Positions 1-8,952 of a stretch of 64,000 nucleotides of DNA are shown one piece after another. Where the stretch lies: positions 1-64,000 of the forward strand of contig NZ_JAFEVL010000062.1 in assembly GCF_016901135.1 (NCBI RefSeq), given 5' to 3'. The position numbers and the translations under genes were made by a program. The notes below the pieces were generated by a model that was not told the origin of the DNA, made no database searches, and saw only the letters and a program-made list of their open reading frames with translations. The stretch is from Martinezella lusitana (GTDB lineage: Bacteria; Pseudomonadota; Alphaproteobacteria; Rhizobiales; Rhizobiaceae). Each line of letters begins with the position of its first letter. Positions within the stretch are counted from its first letter, which is position 1.

Positions 1-276
1 ACGTCGCTGCGATCGGCGGCCCGCCGGAAGATCCGATACACAAAACCCCATAGCTCAGAGACTGCCGACCGCGGGTTCCTGCATGAGAGGCTTTCGTACG
101 CCTGACGGCACCCGAAACCCTTCACCAAAGCGGTCATCTATCGAAGGCGAGCCTACGTCCGCTTTTGGCGCGAAGCTGCCATTCCGCCAGGACCGTAATT
201 GCTATCGAACCGCGAGCATGGCTAACCGATACGACAGCGCGTAAGGTGACCGACAATCACTGTCTGGCGCTCCGCC
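1..276. other. Left-edge stretch without a recognisable gene
   Basis: No reading frame here resembles a known family. The sequence lies downstream of the DMT exporter gene, which is transcribed leftwards, so it may hold that gene's 3' untranslated region. I see no clear terminator, tRNA or repeat. Confidence 0.4.
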
Positions 277-1149
277 TCAAGCCGCAGCCGTGCGCCGCTT
301 CATCCGCTCGCTGATGATGATGATAAACCCGGCGCTGAGGATGAGAATGGCGCCGATGAAGGTGTTGGCGCCGGGGATGTCTCCCCAGATCAGGTAGCCG
401 AGCAAGAACGCCCAGACCAGCGACGTATATTCGAATGGCGCGAGCACCGAGACGGGCGCCTGCCGCATGCCTTCGAACAGCGCCAGCTGGCCGGCGCCGG
501 CGATGATGCCGGTTAAGGCGAGCAGGACGATCTGGAAAGGCGTCGGCGTGTGCCAGTGGGCGATTGCCATGCCGGCGGTGAGGATGATGAACATGATGTT
601 GGAGACGGCCATCTGGATATGGCTCTTCTCATGCAGCGCCGTCTTGCGCAGCAGCACCATGCCGCTTGCCCAGAGGACGGCTGCCTGCAGCGCCAGATAG
701 ACCGGCCAGGAGATCGACAGGCCAACGGGATTGGAGGCGATCAGCACGCCGCAGAAGCCGACCCCGACCGCCATCCAGCGGGCGAGGGTGACCTTTTCGC
801 GCAGCACGATGGTCGCGAGAATGGTGCCGACGATCGGCGCGGCATAATAGAGCGTCGTCACCTCTGCGAGCTGCAGATAGGAGGCGGCCGAATAATAGGA
901 AATCCAGGCAACCAGGATGATGATGCTGCGCAGGATCATCGGCTTGATGATCGGCGAGCGCGCCACCTTGCGGACCAGCGACGGGCCTTCGAAGACGAAG
1001 CAGCCGGCCAGGATGGTGCAGCTTCGAATGAACAGGACCTGCCAGACAGGGATGGAGGCAACGAGCAGCTTCACCGCCGAGTCATGGGCAGTGAACAGCA
1101 TGTAGGCAAACACCGTAAGCAGGATGCCATAGCTGATGGGGTTTTTCAC
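277..1149 (-). CDS. EamA/DMT-superfamily membrane transporter
   Basis: This is an inner-membrane exporter of the drug/metabolite transporter superfamily, substrate unknown. About 290 residues contain ten hydrophobic segments in two EamA-like halves, for example YYAAPIVGTILATIVLREK in the first half and PFEYTSLVWAFLLGYLIWGD in the second. The open frame extends much further upstream, but that part is low-complexity read-through of the opposite-strand MFS gene. The GTG at 1149 (VKNPISYG) places the first membrane segment at the usual distance from the N-terminus. No strong ribosome-binding site is visible, so the exact start is uncertain. It is divergent from the MFS gene at 1403, with about 250 nt of shared upstream region. 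Confidence 0.8.
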   Translation of the reverse strand: MKNPISYGILLTVFAYMLFTAHDSAVKLLVASIPVWQVLFIRSCTILAGCFVFEGPSLVRKVARSPIIKPMILRSIIILVAWISYYSAASYLQLAEVTTLYYAAPIVGTILATIVLREKVTLARWMAVGVGFCGVLIASNPVGLSISWPVYLALQAAVLWASGMVLLRKTALHEKSHIQMAVSNIMFIILTAGMAIAHWHTPTPFQIVLLALTGIIAGAGQLALFEGMRQAPVSVLAPFEYTSLVWAFLLGYLIWGDIPGANTFIGAILILSAGFIIIISERMKRRTAAA

Positions 1150-1402
1150 GGGGGCACCAAAGGGATGGCCCGACTCGGGCCGACTGAAGAATCTTTCAGG
1201 TCTCAACCGATAGGAGCCTACTTTTTCGCCGTCAATAGGACATTTTGCCAAGCCCTGCACATATGAATGATTTATTTGAGGTTGTGGCGTCTTTGCCTCC
1301 GCTTTAACAGAGGGAGACGAAATGTGACTGTTTCCGCTCTTTTCAATCGTTGCGATTTCAATCGATTTAAATAGACTGCGGCACCGATCGGGAGGGTTTT
1401 TT

Positions 1403-2602
1403 ATGGACGATATGACGAGATTGGAGGGTCTTGAGGCGCGCAGGAGCGGATTCTTCACAAAACCGCGCGCGGCCGTTTCTCTGATGTTCTTGATCAACGG
1501 CTTCATGGTCGGCTGCTGGGCGCCGAAAATTCCGGAATTCGCCGAGCGGCTGCAACTGACGAAATTCGAGCTTGGCCTGATGATCCTGGTCTTCGGCGTC
1601 GGTTCGCTTGTCATGATGCCGCTTGCCGGCACGCAGATCGCGGTGCGCGGTTCGAGGGTCGTCGTCAGGGCGTTCGCGGTGCTGCTGGTGCCCATGCTTC
1701 TGGCTCTGACGCTGGCGCCGAACGTGTTGACGGCCGCCGTTGCGCTCTTCTTCTTCGGTGGCTTCATCGGTGCCATGGACGTGGCGATGAACGCCAATGC
1801 CGTATCGGTCGAGCAATCCATGCGCCGGGCGATCATGTCGTCCTGCCATGCCTTCTGGAGCCTGGGCGGCCTGCTGGGCTCGGCGATCGGCGGCTTCCTG
1901 ATTTCGCATCTGGGCATTCTCGGCCATGCCGAGGTTTCGACCGTGCTGGCAGTCCTTTTCCTGATCGTTGCCTGGCCGATGGTTCTCGGCGACCAGCCGC
2001 ATCCGGACGAGGCCAAGCCGAAGGCGCGGCTGCCGATGATCCCGCTGCCGTGGCTGCTCGGCATCGTCGCGCTGTTCTGCATGGTTCCGGAAGGTGCCGT
2101 GCTCGACTGGAGCGCGCTCTATCTCGGTCAGGAAAAGGGGGCATCGGTCATCCTGTCAGGCTTCGGCTTCGCCGCTTTTTCCGCCACCATGGCAACGATG
2201 CGCTTTGCCGGCGATTTCGTGCGCGATTGGCTCGGTGCGGTGAGGACGCTGCGCGTCTGCACGGTCTTTGCCATTATCGGCATGCTGACGGCGGCGTTGG
2301 CGCCGAATGCCGAGATCGCCATCCTCGGCTTTGCGCTTTGCGGCATCGGCATTTCCAACATGGTGCCGATCGCCTTCTCGGCGGCGGGCAACATTCCGGG
2401 CCTGCAGCCCGGCATCGCCATCTCCGTGGTCACCACGCTCGGCTATTCCGGCATGCTGGTGGCTCCCTCGGCGATCGGCTTTGCCGCCGAGCATATCGGC
2501 TTCTCGCCGGTGCTGATGGCGCTGCCGGTGCTGCTGCTCGTCGTGCTGGCGCTGTCGTCGCTGGCGCGCTACGCTGACGGCATCGGTGACAACAAGCAGT
2601 AA
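1403..2602 (+). CDS. MFS transporter, YbjJ-like
   Basis: A 399-residue major facilitator superfamily permease with about 12 hydrophobic segments. The N-terminal segment (LMFLINGFMVGCWAPKIPEF) and the AMDVAMNANAV stretch near residue 130 are typical of the YbjJ-type sub-family. Its substrate is not known. GGAGGG lies just before the ATG at 1403 and supports this start; an internal ATG at 1412 is the alternative. It is divergent from the DMT gene and is followed by ispG in the same direction after 128 nt, so it could be co-transcribed with it, although no functional link is evident. Confidence 0.8.
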   Translation: MDDMTRLEGLEARRSGFFTKPRAAVSLMFLINGFMVGCWAPKIPEFAERLQLTKFELGLMILVFGVGSLVMMPLAGTQIAVRGSRVVVRAFAVLLVPMLLALTLAPNVLTAAVALFFFGGFIGAMDVAMNANAVSVEQSMRRAIMSSCHAFWSLGGLLGSAIGGFLISHLGILGHAEVSTVLAVLFLIVAWPMVLGDQPHPDEAKPKARLPMIPLPWLLGIVALFCMVPEGAVLDWSALYLGQEKGASVILSGFGFAAFSATMATMRFAGDFVRDWLGAVRTLRVCTVFAIIGMLTAALAPNAEIAILGFALCGIGISNMVPIAFSAAGNIPGLQPGIAISVVTTLGYSGMLVAPSAIGFAAEHIGFSPVLMALPVLLLVVLALSSLARYADGIGDNKQ

Positions 2603-2730
2603 TTTTGTCGCTTTTGCTCGGTATCGGCTAGATCCCGTCCGTTCAAAAGAGATGCCCGGAGCGGTTGACAACGACCGCTCCGTGATCCACCTGAAAGGCA
2701 CCAGTTTTCCAAGGCCTGCGAGAGCTCTCC

Positions 2731-3984
2731 ATGTCGTCTGCCAGTGATTTCGACCCGAAACCGCGCCGTTCCTCCGTTGCCGTCGATGTCGGCGGTGTAA
2801 TCGTCGGCGGCGGCGCACCCGTGGTCGTCCAATCCATGACCAATACCGACACCGCCGATGTCGATTCCACCGTGGCGCAGGTGGCGGCCCTGTTCAAAGC
2901 CGGTTCGGAACTCGTGCGCATCACTGTCGACCGCGACGAGAGCGCTGCCGCCGTACCGAAGATCCGCGAGCGGCTGCTGCGTCTCGGCATGGATGTGCCG
3001 CTGATCGGCGATTTCCATTATATCGGCCACAAGCTGCTCGCCGATCATCCGGCCTGCGCCGAGGCGCTGGCGAAATATCGCATCAATCCCGGCAATGTCG
3101 GCTTCAAGGACAAGAAGGACAAGCAGTTCGCCGAGATCATCGAAATGGCGATCCGCTATGACAAGCCGGTGCGCATCGGCGTCAACTGGGGCTCGCTCGA
3201 CCAGGATCTCTTGACCGCGCTGATGGACAAGAACGCCGCCGAGGGCTCGCCGCTGTCGGCTCGGCAGGTGACGCGCGAGACGATCGTGCAGTCGGCGCTG
3301 ATCTCGGCCGATCTTGCCGAGGAAATCGGCCTGCCGCGCAACCGCATCATCCTGTCGGCAAAGGTCAGCCAGGTGCAGGACCTGATCGCCGTCTATTCCA
3401 TGCTGTCGGAGCGTTCCGACCATGCGCTGCATTTGGGCTTGACCGAAGCGGGCATGGGCAGCAAGGGCATCGTCGCCTCGTCCGCCGCCATGGGCTATGT
3501 GCTGCAGCATGGCATCGGCGACACGATCCGTGTTTCGCTGACGCCGGAGCCGAATGGCGATCGCACCCGCGAGGTGCAGGTGGCGCAGGAGCTGTTGCAG
3601 GTCATGGGCTTCCGCCAGTTCGTGCCGGTCGTTGCGGCCTGTCCCGGCTGCGGTCGCACCACCTCGACCGTCTTCCAGGAACTGGCGCAGAACATCCAGA
3701 ACGACCTCCGCAAGAACATGCCGGTCTGGCGTGAGAAATATCCGGGCGTCGAGGCGCTGAACGTCGCCGTCATGGGCTGCATCGTCAATGGACCCGGTGA
3801 GAGCAAGCACGCCGATATTGGTATCTCGCTGCCCGGCACCGGCGAATCGCCCGCCGCCCCCGTCTTCATCGACGGCCAGAAGGCGATGACGCTGCGCGGG
3901 CCGAATATCGCTTCGGACTTCGAAGCGCTGGTCGCCGACTATATCGAGAAGCGGTTCGGCCAGAAGAGCGTCGCGGCGGAGTGA
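2731..3984 (+). CDS. ispG: 4-hydroxy-3-methylbut-2-enyl diphosphate synthase
   Basis: IspG (GcpE) catalyses the penultimate step of the MEP isoprenoid pathway, reducing 2-C-methyl-D-erythritol 2,4-cyclodiphosphate to HMBPP with a [4Fe-4S] cluster. The 417-residue protein keeps all cluster ligands: Cys304 and Cys307 in ACPGCGRTT, Cys350 in GCIVNGPGE, and Glu357. These line up with E. coli Cys270, Cys273, Cys305 and Glu312. The N-terminal TIM-barrel part starts at PRRSSVAVDVGGVIVGGGAP. It is about 45 residues longer than the E. coli enzyme, as is usual in Rhizobiales. The farnesyl-diphosphate synthase gene lies 0.9 kb downstream on the other strand, so two isoprenoid genes are neighbours. Confidence 0.97.
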   Translation: MSSASDFDPKPRRSSVAVDVGGVIVGGGAPVVVQSMTNTDTADVDSTVAQVAALFKAGSELVRITVDRDESAAAVPKIRERLLRLGMDVPLIGDFHYIGHKLLADHPACAEALAKYRINPGNVGFKDKKDKQFAEIIEMAIRYDKPVRIGVNWGSLDQDLLTALMDKNAAEGSPLSARQVTRETIVQSALISADLAEEIGLPRNRIILSAKVSQVQDLIAVYSMLSERSDHALHLGLTEAGMGSKGIVASSAAMGYVLQHGIGDTIRVSLTPEPNGDRTREVQVAQELLQVMGFRQFVPVVAACPGCGRTTSTVFQELAQNIQNDLRKNMPVWREKYPGVEALNVAVMGCIVNGPGESKHADIGISLPGTGESPAAPVFIDGQKAMTLRGPNIASDFEALVADYIEKRFGQKSVAAE

Positions 3985-4012
3985 TCCGCCGCACAGTTTT
4001 CCTGGAATTGCT

Positions 4013-4654
4013 CTATATATTGCTCGTCAGCAGCTTGATGCCAGCGAAGCAATAGAAGCCGGCCATGGCGCCCTCGATCCAGCGGCGCGCGTTCCTGTAG
4101 ATCTTCAGCGCATGCGGCGTCGAGAACAGCATCGCATAGCCCATGAACGCCACGAAACCTGTGACGCCACAGACGGTAATGATCAGCACCGCCACCGAAG
4201 CAGGCGCGCCCTGCGGCATGCCGAGCGCGATGATGGCGAGCCAGGCAAAGATCGCCTTGGGATTGGTGACGTGGATGCCGTAACCGCGCAGGACCAGCGA
4301 CTTGAAGGTCGGAGCCTTTGTTTCGGTGGTAGCGGTCAGTACGTCGCCGCTTGCCCGCACGGCGCGAAATGCCTTGTAGGCGAGATAAAGCAGATAGATG
4401 CCGCCGAAGATCTTCAAAACCTCCAGTGCCATCGCGTAGGTCTGCAGCAGGGTGGCGAGGCCGGCGGCAGCTGCGATCGCCCAGGTCAGCGAGCCACCGA
4501 AGATGCCGAGCGCGAGGGTCATGCCCGCCTTGCGGCCGTGCGTCATCGATGTGCCGATGATGGCCATGATTGCCGGCCCAGGACTGACGACGGCGATGAT
4601 ATAGGCGATATAGGCCGGCAGGATCTGCGGCAGATAGGCAAGCGTCTCGCGCAT
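4013..4654 (-). CDS. LysE/RhtB-family amino-acid exporter
   Basis: A 213-residue inner-membrane protein of the LysE/RhtB translocator family, which exports amino acids or their analogues. The family N-terminal motif is visible as SPGPAIMAIIGTSMTHGRKA, followed by the hydrophobic segments expected for six membrane spans. I chose the ATG at 4654 (MRETLAYLP) because it starts right before the first membrane segment; an ATG at 4717 would add a 21-residue non-conserved extension. It is convergent with ispG, with only 28 nt between stop codons, and is transcribed in the same direction as the downstream-facing ispA gene but 197 nt away. The substrate cannot be predicted. Confidence 0.85.
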   Translation of the reverse strand: MRETLAYLPQILPAYIAYIIAVVSPGPAIMAIIGTSMTHGRKAGMTLALGIFGGSLTWAIAAAAGLATLLQTYAMALEVLKIFGGIYLLYLAYKAFRAVRASGDVLTATTETKAPTFKSLVLRGYGIHVTNPKAIFAWLAIIALGMPQGAPASVAVLIITVCGVTGFVAFMGYAMLFSTPHALKIYRNARRWIEGAMAGFYCFAGIKLLTSNI

Positions 4655-4851
4655 GGAGAAAATTCCCGGGACGTTGGCTGGCGCGGACAATTCCGCGTCT
4701 ACGGGCCAATTCGGCACGGGAATTTGTCATAAAACCTGCGGGAAATCACCCTCCGCTGCGGAGATTTTTGTCATGGTGACATTGGGCTGTTTCGAAAGGC
4801 CCATGCAACAGGGTGCTCTGGTGCAAGGCAAGCCACTCGGTCCGAGAGATT

Positions 4852-5766
4852 TCAGTTCCTGCGGTTCGCCACGAACCGCGCCGTTTCGACAAGCACATCC
4901 GCCTTGTCGCCGTAACCGGACAGCAGATCGGCTGCTTCGGTGACCAGCCTTGCAAGCGTCGTCTCGGCCCATTCCCGGCCGTGCAGCCCCACCAGCGTGC
5001 CCTTGCCGCGGGCGGCATCCTTGCCGGTTGCCTTGCCCATGGTGGCGGCATCGGCTGTCAGGTCGAGCAGGTCGTCGGCCAGCTGAAAGGCGAGGCCGAT
5101 TTTTTCGCCGAAGGTTCGCAGGCGCCTTCGATCCTCGGCGCCAGCGCCGGCGATGATGGCGCCGGCCTCGCAGGCGCAGCGGATCAGCGCGCCTGTCTTC
5201 ATCGCCTGCAGCGTCGTGATGCCGTTTTCGTCCGGCGTTTCTTTTTCCGCGGCAAGGTCGAGTGCCTGGCCGCCGGCCATGCCGCCGATGCCGGATGCCC
5301 GCGCGAGCGCAAGCACGAGCGCCATTTTCCGGTTCGCCGGCAGCTCCGTTTCCGGCGCGGCGATGATATCGAAGGCGTAGGTCAGCAGGCTGTCGCCCGC
5401 CAGGATCGCTGTCGCATAGTCGAAGGCGATATGCACGGTCGGCTGGCCGCGACGCAGGTCGTCGTCGTCCATCGCCGGTAGGTCGTCGTGGACAAGCGAA
5501 TAGCAATGCACGCATTCGAGGGCTGCGCCGATCCTCAGAGCTGCATCCGCATTGCCGCCGAGAAGTGCTGACGACTCCATGACGAGAAAGGGTCTCAGCC
5601 GCTTGCCGCCATTCAGCACGCCGTGGCGCATCGCGCTCAGAAGCCGGGCGGGACGAACGATCTCATCGCCGAGGCTGGTATCGGCGAGAAGCCGGCTCAG
5701 CGTGGCCTCGATCTTGCCGGCATTCTCCCTGAGGCGCTGTTCGAATGAGGAATGGGTGCTGTCCAT
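4852..5766 (-). CDS. ispA: Polyprenyl synthetase, probably farnesyl diphosphate synthase
   Basis: A trans-prenyltransferase that condenses dimethylallyl/geranyl diphosphate with isopentenyl diphosphate in the cytoplasm. The 304-residue protein carries both aspartate-rich motifs: DDLPAMDDDDLRRG (first, in the DDxxxxD form of short-chain bacterial enzymes) and DDLLD (second). GGKRLRPFLVMES, with the diphosphate-binding arginine, lies upstream. The length and the FARM fit IspA-type farnesyl diphosphate synthase better than long-chain octaprenyl or decaprenyl synthases. The start at 5766 (MDSTHSSFEQRL) was chosen over 5814 because the extra 16 residues look non-conserved. It is divergent from mtgA. 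Confidence 0.9.
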   Translation of the reverse strand: MDSTHSSFEQRLRENAGKIEATLSRLLADTSLGDEIVRPARLLSAMRHGVLNGGKRLRPFLVMESSALLGGNADAALRIGAALECVHCYSLVHDDLPAMDDDDLRRGQPTVHIAFDYATAILAGDSLLTYAFDIIAAPETELPANRKMALVLALARASGIGGMAGGQALDLAAEKETPDENGITTLQAMKTGALIRCACEAGAIIAGAGAEDRRRLRTFGEKIGLAFQLADDLLDLTADAATMGKATGKDAARGKGTLVGLHGREWAETTLARLVTEAADLLSGYGDKADVLVETARFVANRRN

Positions 5767-5981
5767 GGCCGCTGTTTGGCATGAGAGGCGGTTGCTGGCA
5801 ACGAGAATTGTCAACAGCCGGGTGGGGAATTGCGTCGCACTCTGGTCATCGCTTTGTGTAGACGGTATGACGATTGCAGCATTCTGAGCGTTTCCCGGAT
5901 GCGTGAAGAATGTTCCGGGATGGAGCGATCGTGGACGTCAGGCAATTGGACATATCGACTGATAGCGAGGGGGAAGCCGAG

Positions 5982-6692
5982 ATGCCGCAACGGTTCTCGC
6001 TGTTTGCGCGCTTCAAGGACCGTCCTCTTTGGCAACGCATCGTCCTCATCCTGATCGGCTTGTTGCTGCTGCCCTATCTTTTCATCCTCCTTTACGTATT
6101 GCCGTTCGTACACCCGGTCTCGACCCTGATGCTGCGCGATGCCTTGACGTTTCAGGGATATGATCGCCGCTGGGTTCCGCTCGACCAGATAGCGCCGGTG
6201 CTGGTGAAATCGGTCATGGTCTCCGAGGACGGGCAGTTCTGCTTCCATGGCGGCGTCGATTGGGGTGAGATGCGGATGCTGGTCCAGGAGACGCTCCAGG
6301 GCAAATCCACGCGCGGCGGCAGCACGATCCCGATGCAGACGGTGAAGAACCTGTTTTTATGGAACAGCCGTTCCTTCGTGCGCAAGACGCTGGAGCTGCC
6401 GCTTGCGGTTTCCGCCTCCTTCGTCTGGCCGAAGCGCCGGATGATGGAGATCTATCTCAACGTCGCCGAATGGGGCCCCGGCATCTACGGCATCGAGGCG
6501 GCGGCGCGATATCATTTCAAGGTGCCCGCTTCCAAGCTCACCGCGCGCCAGGCGGCTCTTCTTGCGGTCTCGCTCCCCAATCCGATCGATCGGGTGGCGA
6601 GCAAGCCGGGGCGCGGCCTCAGCCAGCTCGCCTCGCTGATCCAGCGGCGTGCGAGGAATGCCGACGAATACATCAAATGCCTTTATGATTGA
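5982..6692 (+). CDS. mtgA: Monofunctional biosynthetic peptidoglycan transglycosylase
   Basis: A GT51 glycosyltransferase that polymerises lipid II into glycan strands on the periplasmic face of the inner membrane. The 236-residue protein has one N-terminal membrane anchor (about residues 18-40, IVLILIGLLLLPYLFILLYV). The catalytic module follows: SEDGQFCFHGGVDW with the catalytic Glu, GGSTIPMQTVKNLFLW, and the RRMMEIYLNVAEWG motif. There is no transpeptidase domain, which distinguishes it from class A penicillin-binding proteins. The ATG at 5982 has GAGGGGGA upstream; an earlier ATG at 5910 would add 24 poorly conserved residues. The upstream neighbour makes the isoprenoid precursor that feeds the lipid carrier, though it is on the other strand. 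Confidence 0.93.
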   Translation: MPQRFSLFARFKDRPLWQRIVLILIGLLLLPYLFILLYVLPFVHPVSTLMLRDALTFQGYDRRWVPLDQIAPVLVKSVMVSEDGQFCFHGGVDWGEMRMLVQETLQGKSTRGGSTIPMQTVKNLFLWNSRSFVRKTLELPLAVSASFVWPKRRMMEIYLNVAEWGPGIYGIEAAARYHFKVPASKLTARQAALLAVSLPNPIDRVASKPGRGLSQLASLIQRRARNADEYIKCLYD

Positions 6693-6782
6693 GATCAGAA
6701 CTTGTCGTTCGATCGGCTGAGCGTCATCTGGCATTCTTGCTCATGACGTAAGGGCGGAGGATCTGCCAACCCCGGATCGGAC

Positions 6783-7511
6783 ATGCCCATGAATTTCGAC
6801 GGTTTTTCTCCCGAGCTGCTGCAATATGCCAAGAGCCTGCATCCTGAGCCGCCGCGCCATCTCGGCACGCGCTACGATCTCTCCGGGGTCTTCCAGTACG
6901 AGCCAGGCAATACGATCGTCTGCCATGTGCCTGAGGGCTCGCAAACACAGCGTGCGATGGTAGCGGCACGGCAGAAGTACCTCGCGATGCCGGAAGCCCG
7001 GCAATTCACCTTCACGCCGATCTCCAGCCTGCATATGACGCTGTTCCAGGGGATCATCGAATATCGCCGCACACCGCCTCATTGGCCTGCGGATATTGCG
7101 CTCGACACGCCGATCGACGAGATGACCGAAATCATGCGCGAGCGCCTCAAGGCCTTTTCCATGCGTGATCCGTTCAAGGTGGCGGTGACGAAGGCGCGGC
7201 CCAGCGGTCTGGTGGTGGAGGGCGCCACGGAAGCGGATCGCAAGACGATACGGCAATGGCGCGACGCACTGGCCGATCTCCTCGGCTATCGCCATCCCGA
7301 TCACGACACCTATGTTTTTCACATCACCTTCGCCTATGTCATCGAGCGGCTGTCGGACGAGGCGCTGCCGCGCTGGCAGGCGATGCTGGACGAGGTAGCG
7401 GCCGAGCTTCGCGCCGAGGTGCCCGTTCTCGAGCTGCGGCCACCGGCCTTCTGCTCGTTCGAGGATATGAACCATTTCGAGGAACTTCGCGTCCTCGAAT
7501 TCCGGAGCTAA
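6783..7511 (+). CDS. DUF1868 protein of the 2H phosphoesterase superfamily
   Basis: A 242-residue soluble protein. Two H-x-T type motifs, HMTLFQG (about residue 84) and HITFAYVI (about residue 180), mark the 2H phosphoesterase fold, whose members act on cyclic phosphates or RNA ends. The N-terminal region (RYDLSGVFQYEPGNTIVCHV) matches the DUF1868 family as I know it. The physiological substrate is unknown. The next gene (GST) starts 16 nt after the stop, so the two are probably co-transcribed, but I see no biochemical connection. The first codons read MPMNFDGF; either of the first two ATGs could be used. Confidence 0.8.
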   Translation: MPMNFDGFSPELLQYAKSLHPEPPRHLGTRYDLSGVFQYEPGNTIVCHVPEGSQTQRAMVAARQKYLAMPEARQFTFTPISSLHMTLFQGIIEYRRTPPHWPADIALDTPIDEMTEIMRERLKAFSMRDPFKVAVTKARPSGLVVEGATEADRKTIRQWRDALADLLGYRHPDHDTYVFHITFAYVIERLSDEALPRWQAMLDEVAAELRAEVPVLELRPPAFCSFEDMNHFEELRVLEFRS

Positions 7512-7527
7512 CAAGGGAGCAGGGATC

Positions 7528-8175
7528 ATGGACAAGCTGACCCTTTATATCGGCAACAAGAACTATTCATCCTGGTCGTTCCGGCCGTGGATCGCGCTGG
7601 AGGGTTGCGGCATCGCCTTCGAAGAGGTTCTGATCCCCTTCGATTTTCCGGGCGGCAATCCCAGCATTCGCGAGGTTTCGCCGACGGGCAAGGTGCCGAT
7701 GCTGGTCCACGGTGGCTTCAAGGTCTGGGAATCGCTTGCCATCATCGAATATGTGGCCGAGCTTTTCCCTGATGCCGGGCTGCTGCCCAGGGACCTTGAG
7801 GCACGAGCGTTGGCACGATCCTACAGCATGGAGATGCTGTCCGGTTTCAGTGCTCTGCGTAATGCATGCCCGATGAACATGCGTCGTCCGGTGAGCTGCC
7901 CCGACCGGCTGGAAGGGGTCATGGAGGATGTGGCACGCATCGAAACCATCTGGCGCGAGGCGCGCTCCCGTTCCGGCGGGCCTTTCCTGTTCGGGGCGTT
8001 TTCGGGAGCGGATGCGATGTTCGCGCCGGTCGTCAGCCGCCTCGAAAAATACGATATCGTCACGGCCGCCGACACGCGGGACTATATGGCTGCCATGAAA
8101 GCGCTGCCCGCCTGGAAGAAATGGGAGGCGGCTGCGCTCAAGGAGACATGGATCGTGCCGGAGGACGAGGCCTGA
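7528..8175 (+). CDS. Glutathione S-transferase family protein
   Basis: A 215-residue cytoplasmic protein with an N-terminal thioredoxin-like GST domain (LTLYIGNKNYSSWSFRPWIA, then GKVPMLVHGGFKVWESLAI with the cis-proline and the Glu-Ser glutathione-binding pair) and an all-helical C-terminal domain from about residue 85. The serine-rich N-terminus suggests a catalytic serine rather than tyrosine. Rhizobia have many GST paralogues, so the substrate cannot be assigned. AGGGAGCAGG precedes the ATG at a normal distance. A hairpin with 8-bp arms follows the stop (8178-8208). Confidence 0.9.
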   Translation: MDKLTLYIGNKNYSSWSFRPWIALEGCGIAFEEVLIPFDFPGGNPSIREVSPTGKVPMLVHGGFKVWESLAIIEYVAELFPDAGLLPRDLEARALARSYSMEMLSGFSALRNACPMNMRRPVSCPDRLEGVMEDVARIETIWREARSRSGGPFLFGAFSGADAMFAPVVSRLEKYDIVTAADTRDYMAAMKALPAWKKWEAAALKETWIVPEDEA

Positions 8176-8177
8176 TC

Positions 8178-8208
8178 GCTGATTCAGCTCCGACATGTTC
8201 GAATCAGC
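8178..8208. repeat. Short inverted repeat downstream of the GST gene
   Basis: GCTGATTC (8178-8185) and GAATCAGC (8201-8208) form a perfect 8-bp stem with a 15-nt loop. There is no run of T after it on either strand, so it is not a classical terminator. Each arm contains a GANTC methylation site, and GAATCAGC also occurs in the repeats at 13.2-13.7 kb. Confidence 0.45.
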
Positions 8209-8355
8209 CGCGGCGGGCAAAAAATGCTGGGAGGGACTGGTCAAAGCCCGACAAGCCATGTATAAGCCCGGCCAAATTCCGAAATTGATCCATGTCTGTT
8301 TCGGCCGCCTGGCTGGCCGCTGATATGTTTCGTCCGCAAAGTGGAGTAACGAAAA

Positions 8356-8541
8356 ATGGCTGTACCGAAGAGAAAAACAAGCCCGTCCAAGCGCGGTATG
8401 CGCCGTTCGGCTGATGCGCTGAAGGCTTCGACCTACGTCGAAGACAAGAACTCCGGCGAACTGCGTCGCCCGCATCACATCGACCTGAAGACCGGCATGT
8501 ATCGCGGCCGTCAGGTTCTGACGCCGAAGGAAAGCGCATAA
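8356..8541 (+). CDS. rpmF: 50S ribosomal protein L32
   Basis: A 61-residue basic ribosomal protein of the large subunit. The start MAVPKRKTSPSKRGMRRSAD is the hallmark of the L32 family, and the C-terminal LKTGMYRGRQVL segment is typical of the alphaproteobacterial form, which lacks the zinc-binding cysteines found in some other bacteria. It stands alone here, with its own Rho-independent terminator 30 nt after the stop codon. In many gammaproteobacteria it is linked to plsX and fab genes; that linkage is absent. Confidence 0.98.
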   Translation: MAVPKRKTSPSKRGMRRSADALKASTYVEDKNSGELRRPHHIDLKTGMYRGRQVLTPKESA

Positions 8542-8570
8542 TTTCAGCGCTGCCCTTAGTGGCATGAATT

Positions 8571-8600
8571 AAAAAGGCTGGCGGTTTGCCGGCCTTTTTT
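8571..8600 (+). terminator. Rho-independent terminator of rpmF
   Basis: The arms AAAAAGGCTGGC and GCCGGCCTTTTTT pair over about 12 positions, with one G-T wobble and a short loop, and end in a T tract 30-60 nt after the rpmF stop. Confidence 0.9.
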
Positions 8601-8656
8601 CGTTTTGATCGGGTTGTATGGGTGGAAGAAAAGCCGCCTGTTTGTATGCCGCACCT

Positions 8657-8851
8657 CTGATACCCCCCTCTGTCCCTTTCGGGACATCTCCCCCACAAGG
8701 GGGGAGATCGTTGGGAGCTTGGGGGCCGTTACCCGTAAAACAACAAGCTATAATTTCAGCGGATTCGATGTTCGCTTGAGGCAAGGGTTGCCTGCGAGTT
8801 ACTAATCTCCCCCCTTGTGGGGGAGATGTCACGAAGTGACAGAGGGGGTAT
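8657..8851. repeat. Large inverted repeat, rhizobial intergenic palindrome type
   Basis: The left arm (8657-8709, with CCCCCCTCTGTCCC and ACATCTCCCCCACAAGG) is repeated inverted at 8804-8851 (CCCCTTGTGGGGGAGATGT, then CAGAGGGGG), with a 94-nt centre. Each arm also folds on itself. The layout is typical of the palindromic intergenic elements (RIME-like) described in Rhizobium. The stretch 8603-8952 contains no convincing gene. Confidence 0.75.
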
Positions 8852-8918
8852 GCGCTCTCCGCAAGTTCAGGGCCGGCTCTCATCCCGCCTCCGCCCTCCG
8901 GAACGTTGAAGAAGGGCG

Positions 8919-8946
8919 GGCACCTTCTCCCCCGAGGGGAGAAGGG
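8919..8946. terminator. Palindrome at the 3' end of phaR
   Basis: CCTTCTCCCC and GGGGAGAAGG flank a 3-nt loop immediately beyond the phaR stop codon (8953). On the minus strand it could end phaR transcription, but there is no long T run. Similar palindromes recur at 20255-20278 and within 40290-40435, so it may be a repeat element used as a transcript end. Confidence 0.5.
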
Positions 8947-8952
8947 TAGATT

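Noticed and set aside
1150..2082. Upstream extension of the DMT exporter frame to about 600 residues
   Set aside because: The extension is antisense to the MFS gene, is rich in Arg/Pro/Ser and has no membrane or family features. The exporter family is about 290 residues.
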